From Agrocybe praecox (Eukaryota; Basidiomycota; Agaricomycetes; Agaricales; Agrocybaceae), in contig OZ024846.1 of assembly GCA_964017145.1 (NCBI GenBank), positions 2,108,001 to 2,172,000 of the forward strand: a stretch of DNA of 64,000 nt, read 5' to 3'. Position 1 is the first letter of the stretch; each line of letters starts with the position of its first letter. A program made the translations under genes and the position numbers. Below the pieces are notes generated by a model. That model was not told the DNA's origin and did not search any database. It was given only the letters and a program-made list of their open reading frames with translations. Shown here piece by piece: positions 1 to 10,721 of this stretch.

Positions 1-249
1 GCTGAGACCTGGCGGGCTTTTTCTGATTACATGTAAGTCACAAAAATACAGTTATATCTCTTTACGTTGACATGATACCACAGCGTGCAACTTCACAGAA
101 GAAGAACTAAATACAAGCTTTACAACAGAAAGCACGGGCCTGAAGTATCAGTAAGTGATGTATCAACGACACGGTTGCTTGCGTCTAATCACTGTTTTCA
201 GTTCACGGATACAGCATCCAACATTTACTTTCGGTGGAGTAACAGGTAG
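1..249 (+). CDS. 3' end of an unidentified protein-coding gene (partial)
   Basis: Three exon pieces read through in one frame to a TAG at 247-249. Exon 1-32 ends at a GTAAGT donor. The next exon starts at 84 or 99, after two possible AG acceptors exactly 15 bases apart and both in frame, and ends at 150 before another GTAAGT. The last exon runs from 202 and encodes a terminus ending SNIYFRWSNR. The 5' part lies outside the window. I do not recognise the protein. The gene converges tail to tail with the NOM1 gene, with about 70 bases between the stop codons. The clean splice signals and open frame support coding; identity is unknown. Confidence 0.4.
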
Positions 250-320
250 CGCTTGTTCCAGTGTGGCGTTCCAGAACATTTGACCAAAGGAAAATGTAAA
301 TGCCGAGAGCCATTATGGAT

Positions 321-3300
321 TTATAACGTAGGTATCAAGTCTATACCAGTACGCAATGTTTCTTTTGCTACACCAACTGCCCAACGAATGAACCTCGAGA
401 ATTCGTCTTCGGAGCTAGATTTGCTGGCCTTAAATGATTCCGACAGGAAATAAACGATCCCCATGGCTAGAGCCTGTACCCTCGAAGCCTTGATGAAGAT
501 TTCTTCCACTGCATTCCGGTTGCGAGTAAGTGTTACTTTTGCGTAATCCGTTGTGAGCAAAGGCGTCGGCCTCTGGCTGTGGATGAATATTTGCACGAAC
601 AGTTCCTTGAGAAAAGTCTGCGCTTGTTCTTTGAGCAAAGTAAAATCGACAGGCTGTAAATCAATCCTTTAACGATATAGCTTGATATTTGGATCGCACG
701 CATACGCACCTTCAGAATGAACAAGGTAACACAATCTTTTGCGATCCACCAGGCATACGCCTTTGCTACATTTTGCAAACGTGTCTGGGATACGGCTTTA
801 ACATCGAATCCATCGTCTTCCCCAATGTTCTTGATCACTGCGGCGCCGCCCACAGTTGTTTCTCCGAGGTCACGCAAAAAGTCCCAAAGACTGAATTGCA
901 AGGTGATTTTATAAGAATGAGAGTTCTGGCATAATTGCTGACAGATAAGAGTATAATATGGGTTGTAGGATCTCTCCTAAATTGGGGAAAGTGAGTATGA
1001 TACACACGGATAGACAAATGAGTATTCGCACATTCCCACAGCAGTGCAATATAACACGGATGATTTCGCGTTGCTGAACTTCAGTGAGATTCAATTGAGA
1101 AAGCCGCTCGCATGCGTCGAGGTAGTCCTATGGTGATTTGCAAAGTTTACACGCTGAATAAGTGAAGAGCATGAAATTGCTTACATCACTGCTCATAAGC
1201 ACCACAAAGATACCCCTACGAATATCACTGTTCATGCCCTGCGTTCGTGCAAGCCTTAGCAAATCTGCGGATCCGTTGTCTACATGCTCCTTTTCTTCAG
1301 AGACTACTCTGGACTTCTTGTTCGCCGTAAACTCGTCTTGTTTGTCGATTAAAGGATCACCGCCCCATGCTGCGCCTACTATCCACCATTTCCCCTTGGT
1401 TTCCGCAGAATGCAGATCCGAAAGGGATACACGCAATGGTTCATGGGAGAGAACTATTCCCCAGAGCTTTAGCCAGAGAATGATAATTGTAACCGTATTG
1501 CTCTTACCATGCTTCGTTTTGGTTAAACCCGAAAGGAATTTTTTCATCCTTTCGACAGAGGCACCCCCTTGATTCTGAGTGGTATTCCTCTTAAGTTTGT
1601 TGTTCTTGAGATTTGTCAATGTTTCGACCATGAATCGTGTACGAGAGCTGCGGTCAATTTGAGTATAGAGGAAGTATGCAAGAGTGGGATGAACGAACCT
1701 GACTGCGTCGTCTTTAGTTGAAATTCTCTTCTGAACAATTGAGATAATATCCTTCAATGCTGAAGGGTCATCTTGTCGAAGCTGATGACCAGAGTCTAAG
1801 TATCGAGCATTAATCTTGAGTCCGTCCTTTAGGCCAAAAAATTGACTTACTGCGTAAAATTTTTAGCAAAAGTTCAACGGTGAATTCTGATAAGTCTTCT
1901 GCTAAAAGAGAACGAATGATGTCGAAGACGAGAACAGATGATATGACTTGGAAGTTATATAGCTCCGACAGAAGAACAATGAGGTTGGAGCATTCTTTTC
2001 CGTCGTCCTCAATGGATGCAGCGTTTGAGGCGGCCACCTTTTGAAATCGATCTTCATAAGTTACTACCGTGGTTTGCACGAAATGGGCAGCTGTCATCAT
2101 GTCAGCAAGTTCATCGTATCGATTCAGTAGGCACCATACCGAACTCAACCCCAATAACTTTGTGCAAACTCGCAACCAACGCTGCATGTAGAACAACGTA
2201 AGAATCCAATAGTGATGAATGCGAAGATGTGCCAGTGATGATCAGTGCCGTAAGAGTAGTCGTTACGTCTATAACACACATGTAAATTATCTTGCCTTCC
2301 CGGAGAAAGAGTAATTTCAATATCCTTACCGTTTCTCCGATGATCCCTATAAACGCCCTCAAAGCTATCTAAGAGCGAGCCTATATTCTGTTCACTCAAC
2401 CTTGGATGGAATTGAGTTGAATATGATATGAGGTGCAGTACAAAATAAAACATACCTATTTAGTAAACCTTTCAACTGCCGGGACAACTTTTGAATTAGC
2501 TCTAAGTTTTTATCCTGCTCTCGCTGAGCATTACGAAGGTGTGGTGGTACATATGCCCCTTCATAAAAATCAGTATTATTGGACAGTATACATGTTTGTC
2601 GTCGCCAACTCACCTGAGGTGACATTATTCTTTTCATGAGGGGTTGAAGATTCTCCTGCCTCTTCCTCATCATCCAAGTCGTTCCCCTCTTGGTTTATGC
2701 CTTCCCATTCATCTTGTGATTCATAGTGACTAGATCCACTTGCAGATGGAGCAGATCCTTCTTCTTCCTCTTCCTCGTCCTCCTCTTCACTATCATCATC
2801 ACTACCCATGGTCTCTTCCCGACCTTTATTTAGCACCTGTTGCAAAATCAGATATAACGCCGTTTCCACGTACCGAACAAACTCACCGCGCTCGCAGAAG
2901 GTAAAAACGAATCAGCCCAGTCCATGAGATCTACCAGTATTTCAGTTAAAACTATGATTTCCCAGTACGAAATACTTACCATCTAAACCATCGTCCTCTT
3001 CCGGGTTTTTCAACTTGCGCCTACTGCTTTTGCCCATGCCGAGTTTTCCTTCTAAAAGCCTAATGTATGCATCTTCCTCCTCTTCGATCCTAGACTTCGG
3101 TACCGCTGCAGGTGTTTTGTTCAACAAAAGTTTCTCAAGAGCGGAGCCCTTGGAGGAAGAATTGTCCGGCTTGGCCAAGGTTTTCTTCGGTGAGGATTTT
3201 TTATGAGGTTCCACCTGGTTTACGCTTAGGACTTGAGGTGTATGAATCTGTATATCAGTTTTTGGTTGCACAGTCGTCTTAATCTGCTCTTGTCGAGGTT

Positions 3301-3591
3301 TCTTCCGTAACGGTGAACCATCGTGTTCCTCTTCGGCGACCCTTTTCCTAGAGGAAGTGTGATTGAAATAGGCTGCCTTTCTCTGTTTCTGTGCTTCTCT
3401 TTCTGATTTTCTAGCCTCTTTGCGGGATGGAAGACGTGAACGACGAGCATTCTGAGAGTTGTCAAGGGCTGAATAACGTTAAGAATTCTAAGCAAATATA
3501 TTGATAACACAAACTTACCACTCGATTCCTGGATCTGTTGTTGCAATGCCTGTGGTAATTTTGTTGTCGACGTCTTTTGGCGTACTGGCAT
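321..3591 (-). CDS. SGD1: Nucleolar MIF4G/MA3-domain protein, NOM1/SGD1 family
   Basis: The family acts in the nucleolus in small-subunit rRNA processing and recruits an eIF4A-like DEAD-box helicase. The ATG is at 3591 (start MPVRQKTSTTKL); exon 1 ends at 3519 with a GTAAGT donor and the next exon begins near 3475. The N-terminal part is basic and acidic low complexity, with the family hallmark EEDAYIRLLEGKLGMGK near 3030-3090. An acidic Glu-rich stretch (about 2755-2800) precedes GAYVPPHLR (about 2540), the usual entry into the MIF4G domain. WWIVGAAWGG (about 1360-1390) ends the MIF4G part. The C-terminal MA3 domain includes LQFSLWDFLRDLGE (about 870-900) and LLTTDYAKVTLTRNRNAVEE (about 510-570), ending at TAA 321-323. 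Several short introns interrupt it. Domain order and overall length fit the family. Confidence 0.88.
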
Positions 3592-3756
3592 TTTTACTGA
3601 AGTCTAGCTTTGTCCGGTGTGATTCGAGTAGCGGTAAAATTAAGTTATAGTTTGGTCGTGGTGGACGTTGAAGATAATCAGTGACGACCACAGCGCAAAT
3701 TACGAGGATCGATGACGGCGGCTGGCCATGTCGCTATGTCCTGGGAGGAAGTCATC

Positions 3757-3857
3757 GGCCTAATGGTCTAGTAGCATGATACGCGCTTCGGGTTTAACCC
3801 CGCTTCATTACGAAGCTAAGATGTGCGTGGTCCCGGGTTCAATTCCCGGTTGGGCCC
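3757..3857 (+). tRNA. tRNA-Pro (CGG) with a 29-base intron
   Basis: The acceptor stem GGCCTAA pairs with TTGGGCC, followed by discriminator C at 3857. The anticodon stem is CGCGC/GTGCG with one G-U pair, and the loop TTCGGGT carries anticodon CGG at 3789-3791. The intron occupies 3793-3821, one base 3' of the anticodon, which is the canonical nuclear tRNA intron position. The T arm CCGGGTTCAATTCCCGG is perfect. A T-rich tract just downstream (about 3859-3868) would serve as a Pol III terminator. Confidence 0.93.
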
Positions 3858-3929
3858 TCTTTTTCTTTTCCTTCTTACATAGTTCCGAGTGCATTAACAG
3901 CAAGTAAACTACTACCTAATTCACCATAA

Positions 3930-4000
3930 GCATTGATGGTGTAGCGGTAACATTGGGTCTTCCCATGGCCTAGCTCCGGGTTCGACTCCCGGTCAATGCA
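3930..4000 (+). tRNA. tRNA-Gly (CCC)
   Basis: A 71-base cloverleaf without intron. The acceptor stem GCATTGA pairs with TCAATGC, discriminator A. The anticodon stem GGGTC/GGCCT (two G-U pairs) encloses loop TTCCCAT, which gives anticodon CCC with A at position 37. The T arm CCGGGTTCGACTCCCGG is intact. It lies 72 bases downstream of tRNA-Pro on the same strand. A run of five T lies about 35 bases downstream. The wobble pairs in the anticodon stem make the exact anticodon slightly less certain than the tRNA itself. Confidence 0.9.
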
Positions 4001-4460
4001 TTGCAAATCTAAGGTGATTTACTTGTGAATCTTTTTGTAGCGCCAGTCACCGCTTTTTTTAATTTGGAGAAAAAGGGAAGGCTTGCATTCTTGAAGAAAT
4101 GGTGGTCCCACAGAGCTACATATGAAAATAACACAAATAAAGTCCAAGAAAGTGAGTAATAGATTAATCATTGTCTGTAGTAATGCTTAACGAAAGGTAA
4201 AATTTTATTTAATAAGAAAGTCATAAAGTTGGATTCATAAAGCAAAAAGTCCAGGGTACGTATTTGTCCGTGTTTGCTACAATATCAAGAATGCTCACGC
4301 TATGGTATGTAAAGAATGGTATGGAGCCATGGATGTGTGTATATAGAAACGACCGTGAATATTATCAAGGTGAATCGCATGTTGGGATTTTGATGTTCTT
4401 GAGCGAGCGACTGGGTCACAAGTTAGTGCATAGGTCCTTGTTAAAGAATAATATTGTTAC
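4001..4460. other. Intergenic, no gene seen
   Basis: AT-rich spacer between tRNA-Gly and the 3' end of the GH17 gene. A 68-codon open frame on the plus strand has no recognisable content. It probably holds the GH17 3' untranslated region. Confidence 0.5.
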
Positions 4461-6904
4461 TCACTCTTGATTAAACAGTCCCCACCAACCCTATAATGTG
4501 ACAAAGAAAAAAAACGTGTTAGAAGCTGATCGAATATTACATGGAGAGATCCGTTACATACCTCGACACCTCCAAATTCTTTGTCCTTGAAAATTGTGCG
4601 TGAGCAGACAGTAAAATATACACAGGGCAGGGCAGCTCACTTTCCAGTCCTCGTCGGCAAACTATGAGTGAATAAGTATACTATGTTAGTATCATACCCA
4701 AAAATCATTAAGATAGTAACAGCTAAGCACCTCGAAGAAGAAATAACCAGTTCCATTGGTATTCGCTGCACATACAAACGTGTCCAAGAAAATTTGGAGA
4801 TTCTGCTCTGAAGCCGTCGATGCGCCATTAGACTCATTGCCAGCATCGGATGATTTCTATCAAGGGTGAAACGCAATAAGTCCTGGATAGGACAAAGTAT
4901 GTGCCATCTAACTTACCGTGGGCCAGCCTGTCTCGGCAATGTACATCTTGGGTTTGTTAGACAACGCGTTGGCTATGTCCACGTCCTGTTGCTGGAAAAA
5001 GTCTGCGGTCCAGCCCGCCGAGGCGTCCACTGTTACATTAGCGAACCATGGGTGCACATTGGCCATCTTAATAGTCATTAGTTTGTTTGGACTAAGATAT
5101 ATTGAGATAGACTCCGTATGCTTACTCCATAATCGATAGCGCCCAAGACTTCGGTGTTGAAGTAGCTTCCCGCATCAGAATTACCCACTGGGATGCTGAC
5201 TCCCATGGTAGACAGCATGCTACGGGTGTCCTGTATATTCGAAATAAGAATTTGCGCTCCTGTGTTACCTACGGCGGAGTTGACAGCATCATTTGGGTCG
5301 GCTGGCGCATTGTCAGTGACATAGCTGTAATGATTCAAATATGTCAGACATGTGCCAAAGTGTCTGCCAATGGCAGTGAATTGCAACGTACTTGAGCATG
5401 AATTCATTGCCTACAGTGATACCCCCAATGTGATCAGTACCGTATGTAGTGATGGCGCTCTTTATGACATCCCGCTGACGCTCGTATGCAGAGCTATTGT
5501 CCGTGGCAACAACATAATTGCCTAACCAAACAGTCATGTTCACTTTCGTTTGCTTGATGGCTTCCAGCTAGAGATGCGGGTTAGTGAATGCAAATGACAA
5601 GAATTGACAGAACACACCACTAATGCGGATTGGTTGCAATCAGCGCCATAAAGTCGAATCCGCTACAAGGAGAACAAAATCATAAATATCCAAAGAAAGG
5701 AGCGGAGCAGAAAATATGAGATGGGACAGGTTAGAAATTAAGCGTACCGAAGTTAGCTGAGACATAATCTAAAATAAACAGGAGTTTAACACAGAAGGTT
5801 TGGTATAGAAGCCAACTAGACGAACTTGTATATCTTGAATGACGGCAGCTGCATGTTACAAGAGAAAGCGTCAATCTTCGCTCTTGGGAGTCCCATAACT
5901 ATGCCAACGAACTCACAAAGAGAGTTACCACAATCCGGCAACTGCGAACCAACGGGGGTATAAGCCATGCCGTAGAAAGCCTTGTGGAGGTTCGAGTCGA
6001 TAGTAAATTTGCTCGGGTCGTTCGGGTCTGTCTGTTGGACCGAGGAATTTGAACTGGCCGTAGAGTTTGTACTGGTACTTAAGTTCGTGCTGCTCTTCTT
6101 GTTGTTATTTGTGACCACCACACCTACTACAGTTGCGATGATGATGATGGCTACAATTCCTACTATAGAGCCGATGACCTAAATTCGAGAAATAATAAGT
6201 AATCAAGGAACGCAAAATAAATTGTAAACAGAAGCTTACAATCCACTTTTTCTTGCCAGATTTATTGGCACTGTCAGGATCTTGCCATGTCGATCCAGGG
6301 GCATATGCCCCCAGTTTGGGTTCACGATATGAATTAAAACCAGATCCCCCACGACTCATGTCTTCATATCCACCTGCTGGTGCAGCCATTCCGTATCCTC
6401 GTCCGAGAGGGGTCGCTAGATCGTCTGCAGACTGAGCCGCTACTGGGCGGTATGGAATGTTTGACGGCGGTACAGCACTGAGAGGGATCGACCCTGAGCG
6501 AGTAGGATTTGGAGCAGACGACGAGGGATATCCTCCAGCAAAACCGCTTGGGCCCTAATATTCCGATGGTTAGAGACCAGAATACAAAAAAAGGAAGGAA
6601 GAAGAAAGGAAAAGGGACCGATCGGTGACCGGTCAGACAAAACACTTATAAAGATGGTAAAACGGCTTAAATTAATCTGACATCTTTGGTCTGGAGTCGA
6701 TTGTGGACGGACATATGTACATATTTTCATAGCATGGCGATTGATGCCCATGCCGTGACTTTCGCAACAGACCGCAGACCACAGACAAAGACCGGGAAGA
6801 ACCAATAATACACTCACAGACTCATCGTAATATTGATTCATATCGCCATCATGGTTGCTCCTGGTAGCTTCAAAACTCTGGAAGGGATTGTCACGGTAGG
6901 CCAT
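4461..6904 (-). CDS. Membrane-anchored GH17 beta-1,3-glucanase (type II membrane, BtgC-like)
   Basis: Hydrolyses or remodels beta-1,3-glucan in the cell wall from the outer face of the plasma membrane. The start MAYRDNPFQSFE at 6904 opens a roughly 150-residue hydrophilic cytosolic region rich in Gly, Pro and Ser. A single membrane segment of Ile and Val follows (WIVIGSIVGIVAIIIIATVV, about 6120-6240), then a Ser/Thr/Asn-rich linker. The GH17 domain starts at FYGMAYTPVGSQLPDCG (about 5950). The catalytic acid is Glu in GGITVGNEF (codon 5403-5405) and the nucleophile is Glu in YIAETGWP (codon 4932-4934). The C-terminus GWWGLFNQE ends at TGA 4461-4463. There are many short introns. The signal-anchor layout is that of fungal BtgC/EglC-type enzymes rather than secreted GPI types. 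Both catalytic Glu residues are present, so it is probably active. Confidence 0.9.
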
Positions 6905-7055
6905 TAGGGGAGAGGTGGGAAGTGGTGGTGGTGGTCAAGAATAAGGATGGAACCAGCGAGAGTGCGGCATCCCTGCCACTTGATACATTCAACATGAGCT
7001 AAAATTAATTGCACGCGTGACACACCGCTGCGCATATACAGTCATGCTGTGCATG

Positions 7056-7065
7056 CTATTTATAG
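7056..7065 (-). promoter_or_regulatory. TATA-box-like site for the GH17 gene
   Basis: On the minus strand the sequence reads CTATAAATAG, a near-perfect TATA box about 150 bases upstream of the GH17 start codon. The match also reads on the plus strand as CTATTTATAG, so orientation is not decisive. The rest of 6905-7335 shows no gene. Confidence 0.35.
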
Positions 7066-7335
7066 TTCTCCTCTTCCGAACTCCCACCGTCATCTTTACT
7101 TGTGATACACTTGAGCGCTAAGCGCTACTACTCGACCTATAGAGGCCCTGGGCGCATTCGAATTAGGTCCAAATGCAAGTGTCAGTCCGGTCTATATGGC
7201 TGGTCCATATATAATCTTCAAGATGGTTCATTGCACAAAATACAACGACCGACCTCGAAGAGGCCGCTATTCAACGTTTATTACCCACAGTACACACTTG
7301 AAAGGGTCGATTTGGTGGCATATAACAAGTTACAA

Positions 7336-9945
7336 CCAATCTTGCCCCTGAATATGCTATCCAGTCTGCCAACAACATTCTGGATATCCTCCTCGAGAAA
7401 TTGGAGTGATGTAATGCGGGCCGACTTATTTCGGGCATCAATCCAACGACCTGGACCCTCCTATCTGGAGCAGCCATCGCCATCCTCGTCAAACTGGACT
7501 TTGGAAAGTGCGTCACTCTCGGCCAGAATGTCGCAGGCGAGGATGTACCCTGGTACGACACCGTTATTGTTGGGAGAAGGTGTTGCTCGCTCTAGTCTGC
7601 TCTAACACGGATTATTCAGGCACATCAGGCTGTGTTCTTGTTACTCGTCTCGGAAGACCTTAACACCAGAGTTTTGGTGCTTGAACGTGCGTGCGTAGTG
7701 GTTTGAGTATAAAAACACGCACCAATTTGAATACCAGTGGTCGAGCCCATCCTGAATCAGGAATCCCGGCCGGCTTTACAAGAGTTTCTGGACTGAAGTA
7801 CAAGAGTACGCTAAAGGAAAGAAAGAGTTCTGACCAAGAGGTGTTTCACGGTTTTGTGATAATCTCAACTCATCCTTCGACCTTTACAAATGTAATCCAG
7901 CGATGATGCTCGCTGGATGTGAGTCATGCGAATAAGTTTCACCAATTATCCACTAATTTCGAGGCAACTTTTCGAGGCTCTTCAATCAATGCACAAATGT
8001 AATTGTTTCATTCGTAAGACTTTTGATCCCTATGGAAACTTACATGACTCTACCTTTGGTTCAACGCGTAATATGGACCTCCAGGAGACTTTAGCGGAAG
8101 AGCCACTATCATCGGTGATAAGTCGTGGGCTTGCGAGAATATCTCCAAGTAAGTAAAGTCAGAGACGTGCAACGAGCGCATGTTGTCTATATTTATTCAA
8201 TATCTATCCTAGGTATTTTCGCAAGTTCGAAGCATTTGTCCCTCATCCAGACTATTCTGAAGTCGGCCCACGATGGTACAGGTCCAGTACAGGTAGGATT
8301 CAACTCGACAATCTCTGGATGGTGCTATAAAAATTTCAAAGCCTGTATAACACTGGTATACCTTCGACGAGCGATTTTAACGCGCCTAAAGGACTTCTTG
8401 GAGCAGGTAGAATATGTCAAACAAAGGTTTTAGTCCAATGAATATCTGCTAAATTCTGCTGCTCACAGATCAGTACGTTGTGCTTACTTCGTTGACTGTG
8501 GTCATCAAGCATAAGGATTGTAGTGACCTACGTCAACACCAAGCATGGACGCGTTTCATCTGAATATGCGTATTTGACTCCTCAGGCTCTCGCTCGACTC
8601 AATCGAGTCCAAGTCGCCATTAATGCAACCGTAACTCGCATCCTACTTGCAGACCCGTCCGATTCAAAGCTTGCTACCTGTGTGGAATTCACTGCTATTC
8701 GAGATGACCCCTCTTCCAAGCCAGGTCAAGAAAGTTTGGTAGGTTTCCTACAGATTATCGCCTCACACTAGATAAACAACCAACTACTGTTCAAAGTGGA
8801 GGTGCAGTCCAATCTCCTCAGGTTGGTCTTTATAGTTGTCATGACACAGTCACTCTAAAACACGTTAATTTCAGGTCCTCATGCTCTCTGGTACTTGTCC
8901 AGCTCCTCATCTAGAATCTTGTGGACAATCCCATCATTTGACATGCATTTTACAACAAGGTCTCGTGGAATCGTATCGATATCTTGGAAACCCAAAGTCT
9001 GATGAATGTTTTAAAGATCGTCCGTGTACTTCTCCAATATCGTGTTTTCAACATAGGTGGGCCTTTGGTTACGAATGTAAGTCGCTTTCATTGTCTCGTC
9101 TTTAATAATTGCCCAGTGAATTAATATTAATCTACTTTCGTTAACAGCGCTGAAGTAGCTGCCTTCGTACGCTCCGCTGATCGATCCATCGCTATCCCCC
9201 CGTCTGAATTCAGTTAAATAGTACCTCAGTCAGTGATAGCCCAGATTTGGATTACCTCTCGACGCCGAGTGCTTACACTGTATGTTCAAAGCTATATCTG
9301 TGATAACCATATCTAAAACTATGTTGGCAACAGGACCATGGTGCTTTTGTGTTTCCAAATTACAACGCGTACGGCATACATGTATACCTCCGCAGTTCTT
9401 GCCGTTTGTGCGGCGGAAAGCCCCCTCAGAGCCAACTCGTCGCAGGCCTACCAGTCGGGGGTCGATCATCTTGAAGTCCAATGATCCTTTTGCTCATCCC
9501 AAAGTTGACCCGAAGTACGTTTGAATCCGAATTATTTCCTGTATCCTACTCAAGCTGAGTACGACACGACCTTTCCACGCGCGAAGATGTGCTCAAATTA
9601 ATTTGCGGCGTTCGCCTGACGTTGAGAATCGTTCGTAGCGAGCTGCTAAACTCCCTTCTTGATCATTCTTCCACGACGGACGAATTTGATCACCAGTTGC
9701 ATCTCAAGACGGACGCTGAACTAGGAGAAATCATTCGCGAGCGAGTTGAGACTGTATCATCCAACCTCAACATGCCGGATGGCGCCTTCATCAATTTCTT
9801 GATCAAGGACGATCGAGGAGTGGTCGATTCGAATTTGCGGGTATCATGCCGTATATGATATGGAGGGTGTGCAGGTATGCGATGCTTTTATCTTCCCGTC
9901 TATTATTTCGGGCCATACCGTGAGTTATCGGAACTGTTCTTTCCA
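7336..9945 (+). pseudogene. Decayed GMC oxidoreductase (FAD-dependent alcohol oxidase family)
   Basis: Fragments in changing frames line up in order with the intact GMC protein encoded at 15229-18026. An N-terminal hydrophobic anchor region and YDTVIVG (about 7550-7575) lead to GTSGCVLVTR and, after a frame change, SEDLNTRVLVLE (about 7620-7690). FWTEVQEYAKGKKEF is followed by TGA where the intact paralog has Trp (about 7830). [53 protein letters not shown] and FKSNDP-like pieces follow. At 9748-9775 a two-base deletion relative to the paralog shifts the frame just before YHPTSTCRM, the motif with the catalytic His. VCDAFIFPSIISGHT ends the match near 9920. Multiple frameshifts and stops mean no functional protein. 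Confidence 0.82.
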
Positions 9946-10360
9946 TCGAAATTGAAAATGTTCTTTTTGCGGGCTGGTGCATGTTTTGCTATCAGGGTAT
10001 TTAATTGCTGAGTCCGAAGTTAAAAAGCACATTAATTCGATCCTTCCTCCTCAGCTATTGGGGGTTTGCGCTCGACATCACATTCATATTGCCAGTCAAT
10101 ATAGCATTGTTTTTAATTGTTTTTACAATGTTTTGCAGTAATATTGCATTTTAAGTAATGATGTGTCTAATAGTCCTCCAATGCCATCCCCTGTGTCAAA
10201 TACCAAAAAAAACAGAAGGAAAAAGAGATTATTGCGAATGTCGAAAGGGGTAATGATACAGTGCAGGCTAAAATTGCTGAAGAAAGTCGAATGGATGCCA
10301 GTGCACTATGAAAATCGTAATCCGGTTTTGCCATGATGTCGTTGCAAGTAATGATGTCGG

Positions 10361-10436
10361 ATGATAGTGGTCATGGTGTAATGATGATGATGATAGTGGT
10401 CATGGTGTAATGATGATGATGATGATGATGATGATG
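10361..10436. repeat. 29-base direct duplication followed by nine ATG triplets
   Basis: The 20-base string ATGATAGTGGTCATGGTGTA occurs at 10361-10380 and again at 10390-10409, a period of 29 bases with ATG triplets between. A pure (ATG)9 run fills 10410-10436. This looks like microsatellite slippage that duplicated part of its flank. It lies about 160 bases beyond the stop codon of the pheromone gene. Confidence 0.9.
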
Positions 10437-10598
10437 GGTAATGTCACAATGCCGATGATGATAGACGTGATGATGAATGAGTAATAACTAGAGAGAGAGA
10501 CGCGCATTAGGATCGAGCAAGAGACGGTTATAGGGCAGTGCGTACAATGTTAAAGATAAAGATATGTAGTCGCCAATGTGCTATGAGAAATTGAAGTC

Positions 10599-10721
10599 TC
10601 AAGCGACGACACAGTAGGCATTGCCGTTTGACCCTTTAGTCTCCTCGTTGGTTGGGACAGAGACATCATCGACTGTGGAGGAGGAAGCGAAGATGTTGCT
10701 GATAGTGGTGAAAGCGTCCAT
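10599..10721 (-). CDS. CaaX-type lipopeptide mating pheromone precursor
   Basis: A 40-residue intronless frame starts with ATG at 10721 and stops at TGA 10599-10601. It begins MDAFTTISNIF, typical of homobasidiomycete pheromone precursors, continues with a Ser-rich and acidic pro-region (TVDDVSVPTNEE), and ends NAYCVVA followed by the stop. CVVA is a CaaX box: Cys37 would be farnesylated, the last three residues removed and the Cys carboxymethylated. The acidic pair E26-E27 is a plausible N-terminal processing site, giving a mature peptide of about ten residues from T28 to C37. Mature pheromones of this class are secreted and bind STE3-type receptors on mating partners. TATA-like sequence (TTGTATAAG) lies about 100 bases upstream, and an HMG-box-like ACAAAG is at 10953-10958. 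I found no receptor gene or second precursor in the window. The gene is too short for most gene finders. Confidence 0.85.
   Translation of the reverse strand: MDAFTTISNIFASSSTVDDVSVPTNEETKGSNGNAYCVVA

Noticed and set aside
1162..1572. 136-codon plus-strand frame inside NOM1
   Set aside because: Antisense shadow of the MIF4G coding region; no independent features.
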